Positions 42,945 through 52,310 of a stretch of DNA of 64,000 nucleotides are shown in pieces. The position numbers and the translations under genes are program-made. Every line of letters begins with the position of its first letter. The first letter of the stretch is position 1. A model generated the notes under the pieces. That model had not been told where the DNA came from. It was given only the letters and a program-made list of their open reading frames with translations, and searched no databases. The stretch lies in assembly GCA_043744255.1 (NCBI GenBank), contig JAYTVA010000067.1, forward strand, positions 1 through 64,000. The letters run 5' to 3'. Source of the stretch: UKL13-2 sp043744255 (lineage in GTDB: Bacteria; Pseudomonadota; Gammaproteobacteria; Burkholderiales; Usitatibacteraceae).

Positions 42945-42993
42945 CCCTGTTGCCTGAAACGCCAGCATTGGCGGGCATCTTGAGGCAACCAAC

Positions 42994-45222
42994 GTGAACG
43001 CCGTGTTCGCGAAGCGCCCGTGGTTGATCCTCGTCGGCATTTGGCTGCTGATGACGTTTCCATGGCTGTCGGGTGACAAAGCGATTCCGTACGATGCGGT
43101 AGACGAATTTTTTCCGGGTCTCGTATTCAGTGCGCAGAGTTTGCTGCGGCACGAATGGCCGTTCTGGAACCCCTACGTCTATTCGGGCTACCCGTCTATT
43201 GTCGATCCGCAGGCGATGGGGTTTGCGCCGACCATGGTGCTGCCGATGCTGCTGAATCAATCGCTTTGGGCATTTACGGTGGTCGTGATGTTGCATGTAT
43301 TGCTCGGTGGCATCGGCATGCTGCAACTGGGACAGAGCTACGGATGGTCGACACCCGCCGCGATCCTTAGTGCGGCCATCTTTATGTTTGGAGGTGTTGC
43401 GGCCGCGCGTCTGCAGCACACGCCCATGCTGATCAGTTGGGCGTGGTTGCCTTGGTTATTTGTGCTGGTGCGACGGGTGTTCAATGATCGTCGCTGGCGG
43501 CACACCTCTTGGTGGAATGGAATCGGGCTCGGCATCGTTGGCGGGCTTGCCGGCTTACAGCTAACGCAGGTCACATTTCTTGGCGCAATCGTATTTGCGG
43601 CCTATGTGGTCTATCGCGTGGTTGCGGGGTGGCATGAACCTGAGCGCTTCCGGCTATTCGGGCACTTGACACTCGCCGCGATCATTAGCTTGTTGATCGC
43701 GTCGCCGCAATTGATTGCGACGCTCAGTTTCCTGCCGTACAGCAATCGACCGGCGTTTGACTTTGCGGCGGCGACGGCGAATAGCTTTCACCTGTCAGGG
43801 TTTCTCACGCTGCTGTCGCCCAATGCATTGGGAAATGTGCGCGGTGATTACGTCGGACGCAACGACATCACCGAGACCATGTTGTACATCAGTGCGCTGC
43901 CAATATTGCTGATTGTTCTGGCACTGGTGTCGCGAAAATTCAGCATGCCAAAAGGCGAATGGCGATTTTGGCTGGTACTCTTGGTGGGCGGTGTTATCTA
44001 TGCAGTTGGCGCAAACACGCCTATCTACGGCCTTCTTCACGCCTATGTGCCGGGCATCAGCCTGTTTCGCCGCCCCACTGATGGCGTGTTCGTTGTGCAA
44101 TTGGCATTGGCGGTCATGGCGGGCGCCGCGTTCAATATTTGGTGTGCGCCGAATGTGCAGCAACCGTTACGTGCACTGTTGGTACTCACCGCAATTGCGA
44201 TCACCGCGATCATCGCCATTGGCGTGTTGCACGGCACCTTGATCGCATGGCCGAGTGCGGTGTTGCTGGCACTTGCCGCGTGGAGTCTCTACAAGGCACA
44301 GTTGGTCGCACGCGCGCATTGGTGGATCGTTGGTGTGCTGCTGTGTGTGCTGATTGATCTGCGCGTCAACAACCTCAACAATCGCTTGAATGCCCACAAA
44401 GCCGTCGGTCTCGAACATCGTAGCAGTCTCGCCGCAAACCCGGCGATGGCGCTGGTGAAAGCCAAACTTGCGCAAGACAAGGATTCGTACTTTCGCGCAG
44501 AAATTCCCGGCGACCCGATGAGCGCATCCGCCGCCGTGTTTGGTGTGCCGGTGGTCAGTGGCTACAGCCCGCTCACACTGCCCAATTACCGTGCCGTCAC
44601 GGGCATTGACCCGAATCCAGTGTTCGCCCGTGAGCTGACGGGCGCGTTCGATTCCTACGACGGCAAGCTCAATAATCTGCTGGGCGTTCGCTATCTCATC
44701 CTGCGCGCGAGTGTTGAAAAAAGGCTGTTGCCGCAACTTGGCCGCTATCAATTGCTGGCGCGTTTTGCAAATGCCTACGGGGAAGACTATGCCGTGTGGG
44801 AAAATCCTGCGGCACTGCCGCGTGTGCTGCGCCTCGCCACCGCGTTGCCGCTGACCAACCCAACATCGCTCACACCACAAATGCTCAACGCCGTTGATCT
44901 ATCCGACACCGCCTATCTCGAAGCGCCCGCCGAAGAGCTACTGCGCTGCGGAAAAAGTCGCGCGGAATTCGCCGCCGTTGAGACCTATAGCAACAACGAA
45001 GTCACGCTGCGTGTACGCACCAGCGGCGACGCGTGGGTGGTGCTTAACGACATGCACTTCGCATGGTGGCACGCTAGCGTTTCAGGCACGCCTACGCCGA
45101 TTCGCCGCGCCAATGGGCTGTTTCGCGCGGTGTGCGTACCGCGCGGTGAGCATGTGGTGCGCTTTCGGTTTGCACCGTACACGGCAATTGTTGAGCGAGC
45201 GCGCCATGCTGAACAGCGATAG
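42994..45222 (+). CDS. YfhO-family membrane glycosyltransferase
   Basis: 742 residues with about 11-13 hydrophobic helices in the first 480 residues and a soluble C-terminal beta-rich domain. It opens like YfhO/GT-C proteins: AIPYDAVDEFFPGLVF, with an acidic pair in the first extracytoplasmic loop, then WPFWNPYVYSGYP. In Bacillus, YfhO transfers a lipid-linked sugar to lipoteichoic acid with CsbB (GtrB-like) and GtcA (GtrA-like). The same three families are encoded here in order. It starts with GTG 42994 and overlaps the next gene by 17 nt. Acceptor in this Gram-negative cell is unknown, perhaps LPS or another surface glycan. Confidence 0.82.
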   Translation: MNAVFAKRPWLILVGIWLLMTFPWLSGDKAIPYDAVDEFFPGLVFSAQSLLRHEWPFWNPYVYSGYPSIVDPQAMGFAPTMVLPMLLNQSLWAFTVVVMLHVLLGGIGMLQLGQSYGWSTPAAILSAAIFMFGGVAAARLQHTPMLISWAWLPWLFVLVRRVFNDRRWRHTSWWNGIGLGIVGGLAGLQLTQVTFLGAIVFAAYVVYRVVAGWHEPERFRLFGHLTLAAIISLLIASPQLIATLSFLPYSNRPAFDFAAATANSFHLSGFLTLLSPNALGNVRGDYVGRNDITETMLYISALPILLIVLALVSRKFSMPKGEWRFWLVLLVGGVIYAVGANTPIYGLLHAYVPGISLFRRPTDGVFVVQLALAVMAGAAFNIWCAPNVQQPLRALLVLTAIAITAIIAIGVLHGTLIAWPSAVLLALAAWSLYKAQLVARAHWWIVGVLLCVLIDLRVNNLNNRLNAHKAVGLEHRSSLAANPAMALVKAKLAQDKDSYFRAEIPGDPMSASAAVFGVPVVSGYSPLTLPNYRAVTGIDPNPVFARELTGAFDSYDGKLNNLLGVRYLILRASVEKRLLPQLGRYQLLARFANAYGEDYAVWENPAALPRVLRLATALPLTNPTSLTPQMLNAVDLSDTAYLEAPAEELLRCGKSRAEFAAVETYSNNEVTLRVRTSGDAWVVLNDMHFAWWHASVSGTPTPIRRANGLFRAVCVPRGEHVVRFRFAPYTAIVERARHAEQR

Positions 45223-46255
45223 TTTGAATCAGGGTACCGACCAAGCGCCGCTGGTACTTAGCGTCGTCATCCCGATGTACAACGAGGCCGACGTTGTTGC
45301 GGCGTTGTTCGAGCGCTTACTCCCGGTGCTGCGAAAACTAGACGCGAGCTTTGAAGTCATTTGCGTGAATGACGGTAGCGAAGACGAATCGCTCGCAAAA
45401 TTGTTGGCTTTGCGGGAGCGCGAACCAACCATCAAAATCCTCGACCTCGCCAGAAATTTCGGCAAAGAGGCCGCATTGACCGCGGGGCTCGAATTGGCGC
45501 GCGGCTTGGCGGCGATTCCGATGGATGCAGACTTGCAACACCCGCCAGAGCTGATCGCCGAGATGGTGGCTGCGTGGCGCGCGGGTAATGACGTCGTCTA
45601 TGGCGTGCGCGGCAGTCGCGGCGGTGAAGGTCTGGTCAAGCGCTCATCGTCATCCGCGTTCTATCGTGTGTTCAACGGCATGGCGTCGCACAGCATCCCC
45701 GCCAATGTCGGTGACTTTCGCCTGCTCGATCAGCGTGTGGTCGCCACCATGCGCAATTTTCCGGAACGCACACGCTTCATGAAAGGCTTGTTCTCGATTG
45801 TTGGTTTCAAACAGACTGCGGTCTACTTCGAAGCCGAACCACGTGCCGCCGGGCTGACAAAATGGCGCTACTGGAAGTTGTGGAATTTTGCGCTTGATGG
45901 GCTAACCTCGTTCACCAGCGCGCCGCTACGCATGTGGTCGTATGTGGGCATTGCCATTCTGATTCCTTCATTCACCTACGCGGCGTGGTTGGTGGTGCGC
46001 ACGTTGGTTTACGGCATTGACGTGCCCGGTTACGCGTCACTCGCCATCATGATGCTTTTTTTCGGCGGCCTGCAATTGGTGTCGATTGGCATCCTTGGCG
46101 AGTATGTCGCACGCATCTTCACCGAATCCAAACGCCGTCCGGTCTATATCGTCAAAGACGTCTATGGCATGGAAGCCGAGGAGCTGCGTGCGTTCGCGAC
46201 CAGCGGCACACTCGCGGCGGAGCCAGGCTGGAAGCAAATCGCGAAGCAACAATGA
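45206..46255 (+). CDS. GtrB/DPM1-like polyprenyl-phosphate glycosyltransferase
   Basis: 349 residues. GT2 domain at the N-terminus: LSVVIPMYNEADVV, ICVNDGSEDES, and MDADLQHPPELI with the catalytic DxD-like pair. VRGSRGGEGLVKR and FRLLDQRVV follow. Two C-terminal transmembrane helices (about 240-265 and 275-305) anchor it to the inner membrane. Such enzymes load a sugar from a nucleotide donor onto undecaprenyl phosphate. I chose ATG 45206; the frame is open upstream only because of overlap with the YfhO-like gene. The stop overlaps the GtrA gene by 4 nt. Confidence 0.93.
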   Translation: MLNSDSLNQGTDQAPLVLSVVIPMYNEADVVAALFERLLPVLRKLDASFEVICVNDGSEDESLAKLLALREREPTIKILDLARNFGKEAALTAGLELARGLAAIPMDADLQHPPELIAEMVAAWRAGNDVVYGVRGSRGGEGLVKRSSSSAFYRVFNGMASHSIPANVGDFRLLDQRVVATMRNFPERTRFMKGLFSIVGFKQTAVYFEAEPRAAGLTKWRYWKLWNFALDGLTSFTSAPLRMWSYVGIAILIPSFTYAAWLVVRTLVYGIDVPGYASLAIMMLFFGGLQLVSIGILGEYVARIFTESKRRPVYIVKDVYGMEAEELRAFATSGTLAAEPGWKQIAKQQ

Positions 46256-46611
46256 ACGGCTTCTTTCGCTTCGCGATCATCGGTGTATTCAATACGCTGC
46301 TGCACAACGCGACGGTGATCGCACTGGTGGAGCATTGGGCTTGGTCAGCAACGGTGGCAAACGTGCCCGCATATTTAGTGGCCACGGTATTTTCGTTCTG
46401 GATCAACAGTCGCTGGACGTTTGGCGCGGATGTTGATTGGCGGCGCTTCCCGCGATTCGTGGTCGTGGGCGGATTTGGATTGGCGGTAACGTTGCTGATT
46501 GCAGGCGCCGCCGAATGGAAAGGACTCCATTATTTGTGGGGGCAGACGGTGATCGTGATGATCTTGCCCGTGTTGGTATTCGTGGTGCACCGGCGCTGGA
46601 CGTTTCGTTGA
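46252..46611 (+). CDS. GtrA-like flippase
   Basis: 119 residues with four transmembrane helices. GtrA signatures: RFAIIGVFNTLLHNA, FSFWINSRWTF and FVVHRRWTF. GtrA proteins are thought to move the undecaprenyl-phosphate-sugar made by GtrB to the outer face of the inner membrane. It starts inside the GtrB stop (ATGA overlap). The operon therefore supplies donor synthesis, flipping and a candidate transferase. Confidence 0.92.
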   Translation: MNGFFRFAIIGVFNTLLHNATVIALVEHWAWSATVANVPAYLVATVFSFWINSRWTFGADVDWRRFPRFVVVGGFGLAVTLLIAGAAEWKGLHYLWGQTVIVMILPVLVFVVHRRWTFR

Positions 46612-46658
46612 AAGTCCCCGCCGATATTGGGCTTTGGGCTTATAGCCAGCTATAGCCG

Positions 46659-47642
46659 TTGGTCGAGCCATCAAAAAAAGGACACACCATCAACTCAACA
46701 ATAACCAACACCCGCACCCTACCGCTGATGATCCTCGGTACGTCCGTCGTGATCGTTTCTAGTTCCGCGATCATGATTCGCTACGCGCAAATGGAGGGCG
46801 TTGCCTCGCTCACGATCGCGGCGTGGCGGTTGGGGCTGGCGGCGATGGTGTTGAGCGTCATTGTGGCTGCACGACCGAGTACGCGCCATGAGCTGACGGC
46901 GTTGACGATAAAAGACGCCGCGCTCGGTGTGGCATCCGGTGTATTTCTTGCCGCGCATTTTGCGACCTGGATTGCATCGCTTTCGTACACTTCTGTGGCG
47001 AGCAGTACGGCATTGGTGACCACTAATCCGATCTGGATTGCGCTGGTGTCGTGGCTGATTTTTCGTGAGCGATTGGGTGGCTGGCTGATCGTCGGTATTG
47101 CTGCTGCCATTGGCGGCAGCGCATTGATTTTTCTCTCGGATGCGCGCGCCGTGACCGGTAGCGCGGGCAGCCATCCGCTGCTCGGCAATGCGCTCGCGAT
47201 CGCGGGCTCGCTCACCGTCTGTGGTTACCTGCTGCTCGGGGGGCGCTTGCGGCGAACATTTTCCTTGCTGGCCTACATCTGGCTGGTGTATTCGGCAGCG
47301 GCCGTCACGTTGTTCGTGGCCGCCATCACTTCGGGCGTAGCACTCAGTGGATTTGGCCTATTGGCCTGGGCGTGTTTGGCCGGTTTGGCACTGGGCCCGC
47401 AGTTGCTGGGGCACACGGGCATCAATTGGGCGTTGAAGCATGTCTCGGCCACGTTCATTGCGGTCGCGATTTTGGGTGAGCCGATTGCCGCGGCGTTGCT
47501 GGCGTGGTTGATCTTTGGCGAACGGTTCGCGCCACTGCAGCTGGCCGGTTTTGTGTTGCTGCTGGCAGGGATTTATCTGGCTTCGCGCGACGGTGATAAA
47601 GACGGTGATGGAGACGGTAATACAGCCGCACCCACGGGGTGA
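46659..47642 (+). CDS. EamA/DMT-family transporter
   Basis: 327 residues from TTG 46659, or 304 from ATG 46728. Ten transmembrane helices in two EamA repeats (the second starting near FSLLAYIWLVYSAAAV). Helix 1 is LPLMILGTSVVIVSSSAIMI, so the TTG start or a nearby rare start may be the real one; AAAAAGGA lies in between. The C-terminus is a hydrophilic DKDGDGDGN run. Family members export or import small metabolites; the substrate is unknown and the link to the glycan genes is only positional. Confidence 0.85.
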   Translation: MVEPSKKGHTINSTITNTRTLPLMILGTSVVIVSSSAIMIRYAQMEGVASLTIAAWRLGLAAMVLSVIVAARPSTRHELTALTIKDAALGVASGVFLAAHFATWIASLSYTSVASSTALVTTNPIWIALVSWLIFRERLGGWLIVGIAAAIGGSALIFLSDARAVTGSAGSHPLLGNALAIAGSLTVCGYLLLGGRLRRTFSLLAYIWLVYSAAAVTLFVAAITSGVALSGFGLLAWACLAGLALGPQLLGHTGINWALKHVSATFIAVAILGEPIAAALLAWLIFGERFAPLQLAGFVLLLAGIYLASRDGDKDGDGDGNTAAPTG

Positions 47643-47703
47643 GTGACAACGGTCGCTTATAATTTCGCGTTCCCGCAATTGTTGCTTCAACCATTCGCCC
47701 ATT

Positions 47704-50700
47704 TTGAATCCCATCGACCTCATCATCCCCGTCTATCGCGGACTCGCTGAAACGCGGGCGTGCATCGACAGCGTCATTGCGTCGCAGAACGTCACGCCGT
47801 TTCAGATCATCGTCTTCAACGATGCCAGCCCCGAACCGGCCATCGCGGACTATCTCGAAGCGCTGGTTCGGGACGGCAAAATTTTCCTACTCACCAACGC
47901 CAACAATCTGGGTTTTGTCGCGACCGTCAATCGTGCGTTGGCGCTGGATTCGGACAACGATGTGTTGCTGCTCAATAGCGACACGGAAGTATCTGGCGAT
48001 TGGTTGGATCGTATCGTCGCCTGCGCCGCGCGCGACCACAACATCGCCAGCGTTACGCCATTTTCGAATAACGCGACGCTGTGCAGCTACCCAACTATTG
48101 GCGAAAGTGCGCCGATGCCGCACGCTGCTGAATTACGCACACTCGATCAGTTGTTTGCTGCTCACAACGCAGGTGCTTCGGTAGACCTGCCCACTGGCGT
48201 CGGCTTTTGCCTTTGGATGCGCCGTGCAGCGATCAATGCGATTGGCAATTTTGACGAGGCCGCGTTCGGTCGTGGCTACGGCGAAGAAAACGATTGGTGC
48301 TATCGCGCTAGCGCCGCAGGCTATCGGCATGTGCTGTGCGCGGATGTATTCGTCGCGCATCAGGGTGAAGTCTCGTTCGGTAACGATTCAACCGGACGCA
48401 AGGCGAACGCGCAGGCGGTGATCGACGCGCGCTACCCGCAGTATCGCGACGATATCGCCGCATTCTTTGAACACGATCCGGCACGGCCATTGCGCCGCGC
48501 AGTTGATATGGCGCGTATCAAGACCTCGTCGCGTCCGCGCGTACTGATGGTGCAACACGGCTGGGGCGGCGGTACCGAACGGCACGTGCGTGACCTCGCC
48601 AAGCTGATTGAGGACGATTGCGAAGTACTGTTGTTGCAGCCGGAGCGTGGCGGATTACTTGCGTTGCGCTGGGCGCGTGCGGGAGAAGAGTGTCTCGTTT
48701 ATTTTCGCGCTGAGACTGAGTTTGATGCACTAGTCGCGCTGCTTGCTCATCTTGGTATTGATCGCGTGCATCTGCACCACGTGCATGGTTTGCCGATGGC
48801 GATTCTCTCGTTGGCCGAACGGCTCAACGTACCGCTCGACATTACCCTGCACGATTATTTTCCGATCACGCCGCTCTATCACTTGCTACCCGGCGCGGTG
48901 GTGGCAGACGAATCGCATGCGGGCGTGCGTGATCACGCATGGCGACTGACACTCGCTGAATGGCGCGCTACATTTGCTAAGTTGTTGGCGAGTGCCGCAC
49001 GCGTGACTAGTCCGTCGCGCGATTTGGCTGAACGCATTCGCGCATATTTGCTGACGCAAAAAATTGACATCTGGCCGCACGTAGTGCTCGAAACACCCCG
49101 TGGATTGGGCGATTTCAAGGTACTGCTGCTCGGGGGGCTGACGCCGGAAAAAGGGCTGGACGTGCTGGAAGCCTGCGTCGAACTTGCGCACGAACATCAA
49201 CTGCCGCTGGCGTTCACAATCTTGGGGCATACCTCGCGCCCGGTGGCGCAATGGCCGTATCTGCCGTTGACCATCACCGGCAGTTATCGAGAACAGGATT
49301 TGGCGCGCCGCATCGACATCGAGCGCGCAGACGTGTTCTTGTTCCCCTCGCAGATACCAGAGAGTTTTTCGTACACCTTGAGCGCTGCCATGGCGACCGG
49401 CAAACCGATTGTCGCCTCGCGCCTCGGCGCGTTTCCCGAACGGCTCGCAAGCTACCCGGCGGCGACGCTGATCGACTGGAACGCGGCGACGCTCGACTGG
49501 GTGAACGCGATCATGCACGCGTGCGCTGGGCGGCGCTTGGACAACGCACCAGCAGCGTCGGACGACGCGGCGCAGTATCGAGCACGGTATCTGCAACCGA
49601 TTCAGCCGCCTAGTCAACTGACGCTCACGGCAGCCAGCGCGGCAGTGTCGGCGACGCATTTCTATTTCAAGCTGCCGCCGGGGCCTGAGCGGGAATACTC
49701 CCTGCAAGACCTGCTCTCGGCGGGTGTTTATTGCGGCCACTTGGATTCGCGTAATGAGCTTGATCGCCGCGTCGTCATTGCAGACCAGAAGATCGCAGAT
49801 GCGTCGCGCGTGTTGACCGAGGTGATTCGGCAACGCGATGAAGCGCTGGAACACTTTCCGCGCGAGATTGCGAAGTTGCAGGAGGCCAAGCGTGTTGCGG
49901 TCGAGGAATTGGAAACTACCATGCAAGCGCATCGCATCGCGCTTGAAAGCGAACGCGATCAGGCACGGCAAGCGTTTCACCGTATTGAATCCAGCACGTC
50001 TTGGCGGCTTACCGCGCCGATGCGCTGGGTGATGCAACACGCAAAGCAGGGTGCGGCGCGGGCCGCGCGCGGTACCCGCAATCTCCCCCGTTACAGCGCG
50101 CTTTCGGCACAAATTCTTCGTGAAGAAGGGCCGGCTGCTCTCGTGCGCCGCGTGCGGGTCCGGCTCGGTCGCAAAGCCGGTTTCGTCGCACCCAATCTAG
50201 CGTTGATTGCCACCGAAGCCAAGATCGGCGCCCTTGAATTTCGCGAGTGTGCAGCACCGCTGGTGTCGCTCATCATTCCCGTCTATGAGCAGCATCTCCT
50301 CACCTTTACGTGCCTCAAGAGCATCGCTGAGACCTGTGGCGACCTCGACATCGAAGTGATCGTCATCGATGACTGTTCACCCACCCCGGCTTCGCAGGCA
50401 CTCGCTGAGGTGCACGGGGTGCAGTTTGTACGCAATGCCGAAAACTTGGGGTTCCTGAGAAACTGCAACCTTGGTGCGGCGCGCGCACGAGGCAACTACG
50501 TCTCGATTCTCAACAACGACATCGTGCTCACAAAAGGCTGGCTCGCCGCCATGCTCGACGTTTTCGCCGCTCACCCCGACGCGGGTCTGGTCGGTGCCAA
50601 GCTCATCTATCCCGATGGCAGATTGCAAGAAGCAGGCGGCATCGTCTGGCGCGACGGCTCGGCGTGGAACTTCGGCCGCAACGACGACGCAAGCGCACCC

Positions 50701-52164
50701 GAGTACAACTACCTCAGAGAAGTGGATTACTGCTCGGGCGCTTGTTTATTGCTAGCAAAAAAATTGTGGGATCAGCTCGACGGTTTTGACGAGCGCTACG
50801 TGCCCGCGTACTTTGAGGACACCGACCTCGCATTTCGGGTGCGCGCGGCAGGAAAAAAAGTGTTCTATCAGCCGCACGCCACGGTGGTGCATTTTGAGGG
50901 ACAGAGTTCTGGCACCGATCTCACCCAAGGCGTGAAACAACATCAGGTCACCAACCAAGCAACGTTTGCAGCGCGCTGGCAGCACGTGCTCGGCGGGCAT
51001 CGCGTGAACGGCGTGATGCCGCAACAAGAAAAGGATCGCTACAGCAAGCAACGCGTGCTGGTGGTGGACGCGTGCATGCTCACACCCGATCAAGATTCAG
51101 GCTCGCTACGCATGTTTGAGATGTTGTGTGCGTTGCGCGAATTGCAGTGCAAAGTCACGTTCGTTGCTGACAATCTTGAACACCGTGAGCCCTACGTGAG
51201 CCAGATACAGGGGCAGGGTGTCGAGGTGCTCTACCACCCGTATACGCCGTCGATAACGAAATTTTTGGAGGCGAGTGGGGCGGACTTCGACGTCATCGTT
51301 TTGTCGCGCGCGACGGTTGCCTGCAAATATGTCGATTTGGTCAAACGCGTCGCACCACGCGCGCGGCTGGTATTTGATACCGTCGATCTACATTTTTTGC
51401 GCGAGGAACGAAAGGCTGAGTTGGAGCAAAGCACGGCGGCACGCGCGGTCGCCACGCTCACCCGCAAGCAGGAATTAGATGCCATGGCGAGGGCCGATCT
51501 GACGCTCGTCGTTAGCCCCATCGAGCAGCAGCTCCTCAATAAGCTGGTGCCTTCAGTAAAAGTGGAAATCGTCTCCAACATCCACGCCACCAATCCGGGA
51601 CCGAAAAAATTCCGTGAGCGCGATGGCATCTTGTTCATCGGCGGCTTCCGCCATCCGCCCAATCTTGATGCCGTGTATTGGTACGCCGAACACGTGCTGC
51701 CGATCCTGCGCGATAAAGTGCCGGGCATCGTCACCACCATCATCGGCAGCAACGCGCCCGCATCACTACAAAAACTCGCCGCACCAGATTTCGTCATCGC
51801 CGGTTTTGTCGAGGATGTCAAACCGTACTACGACAATGCGACCCTCTCCATCTCGCCATTGCGCTACGGCGCAGGCGTAAAGGGCAAAGTCAATTTGGCG
51901 ATGCAATACGGGGTGCCGGTGGTCGCGACCCCGGTCTCGGCAGAGGGCATGTATCTGGAAGATGGCGTAAACGTGCTGATCGGTGAATCACCCGAACAAT
52001 TCGCCGATGCCGTGATCCGGTTGCATACCGATGAGGCGTTGTGGAACCGGCTATCCAAGGCGGGACTCGATAATATTGAGACGCATTTTTCGCGGCAATG
52101 TGCGCGGGAGGCGTTGGCGCGGGTGTTGGGGCAGACGATTGGATCTGTCGATGCTGATTGTTGA
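47704..52164 (+). CDS. Giant glycosyltransferase with four catalytic domains
   Basis: 1486 residues from a TTG start. Domain order: GT2 (about 1-270; IDLIIPVYRG, LLLNSDTEVSG, GYGEENDWCYRA); GT4-like (about 277-640; MVQHGWGGGTERHVRDL, LLGGLTPEKGLDVL, FLFPSQIPESFSYTLSAAMA); a coiled coil (about 690-765); a second GT2 (about 853-1100; VSLIIPVYEQ, SILNNDIVLTKGW, YFEDTDLAFRVRA); and a C-terminal GT4 (about 1116-1480; FIGGFRHPPNLDAV, SISPLRYGAGVKGK). No membrane helix is evident. Such proteins build several linkages of a surface polysaccharide; which sugars cannot be told. Confidence 0.92.
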   Translation: MNPIDLIIPVYRGLAETRACIDSVIASQNVTPFQIIVFNDASPEPAIADYLEALVRDGKIFLLTNANNLGFVATVNRALALDSDNDVLLLNSDTEVSGDWLDRIVACAARDHNIASVTPFSNNATLCSYPTIGESAPMPHAAELRTLDQLFAAHNAGASVDLPTGVGFCLWMRRAAINAIGNFDEAAFGRGYGEENDWCYRASAAGYRHVLCADVFVAHQGEVSFGNDSTGRKANAQAVIDARYPQYRDDIAAFFEHDPARPLRRAVDMARIKTSSRPRVLMVQHGWGGGTERHVRDLAKLIEDDCEVLLLQPERGGLLALRWARAGEECLVYFRAETEFDALVALLAHLGIDRVHLHHVHGLPMAILSLAERLNVPLDITLHDYFPITPLYHLLPGAVVADESHAGVRDHAWRLTLAEWRATFAKLLASAARVTSPSRDLAERIRAYLLTQKIDIWPHVVLETPRGLGDFKVLLLGGLTPEKGLDVLEACVELAHEHQLPLAFTILGHTSRPVAQWPYLPLTITGSYREQDLARRIDIERADVFLFPSQIPESFSYTLSAAMATGKPIVASRLGAFPERLASYPAATLIDWNAATLDWVNAIMHACAGRRLDNAPAASDDAAQYRARYLQPIQPPSQLTLTAASAAVSATHFYFKLPPGPEREYSLQDLLSAGVYCGHLDSRNELDRRVVIADQKIADASRVLTEVIRQRDEALEHFPREIAKLQEAKRVAVEELETTMQAHRIALESERDQARQAFHRIESSTSWRLTAPMRWVMQHAKQGAARAARGTRNLPRYSALSAQILREEGPAALVRRVRVRLGRKAGFVAPNLALIATEAKIGALEFRECAAPLVSLIIPVYEQHLLTFTCLKSIAETCGDLDIEVIVIDDCSPTPASQALAEVHGVQFVRNAENLGFLRNCNLGAARARGNYVSILNNDIVLTKGWLAAMLDVFAAHPDAGLVGAKLIYPDGRLQEAGGIVWRDGSAWNFGRNDDASAPEYNYLREVDYCSGACLLLAKKLWDQLDGFDERYVPAYFEDTDLAFRVRAAGKKVFYQPHATVVHFEGQSSGTDLTQGVKQHQVTNQATFAARWQHVLGGHRVNGVMPQQEKDRYSKQRVLVVDACMLTPDQDSGSLRMFEMLCALRELQCKVTFVADNLEHREPYVSQIQGQGVEVLYHPYTPSITKFLEASGADFDVIVLSRATVACKYVDLVKRVAPRARLVFDTVDLHFLREERKAELEQSTAARAVATLTRKQELDAMARADLTLVVSPIEQQLLNKLVPSVKVEIVSNIHATNPGPKKFRERDGILFIGGFRHPPNLDAVYWYAEHVLPILRDKVPGIVTTIIGSNAPASLQKLAAPDFVIAGFVEDVKPYYDNATLSISPLRYGAGVKGKVNLAMQYGVPVVATPVSAEGMYLEDGVNVLIGESPEQFADAVIRLHTDEALWNRLSKAGLDNIETHFSRQCAREALARVLGQTIGSVDADC

Positions 52165-52310
52165 ACGAGTGCGTCGCATGTGTGATTGATCGAGCCTACA
52201 AACAACATCTTGGCAGCAGCACAACGCGACAACAGTCCGTCCGCTCGGCTGATTAAAAGAGCGGCTGAAACGCTCAATGAAAAGTTGGCAAGATCAATAA
52301 GGAGTAGGTA

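Noticed and set aside
48886..50112. 408-residue open frame antisense to the giant glycosyltransferase
   Set aside because: Arg/His/Cys-rich shadow composition, no family motif, and it lies entirely within a well-supported gene.
52241..52264. Terminator after the giant glycosyltransferase gene
   Set aside because: CCGCTC/GAGCGG can pair, but the stem is only 6 bp and no T-tract follows.
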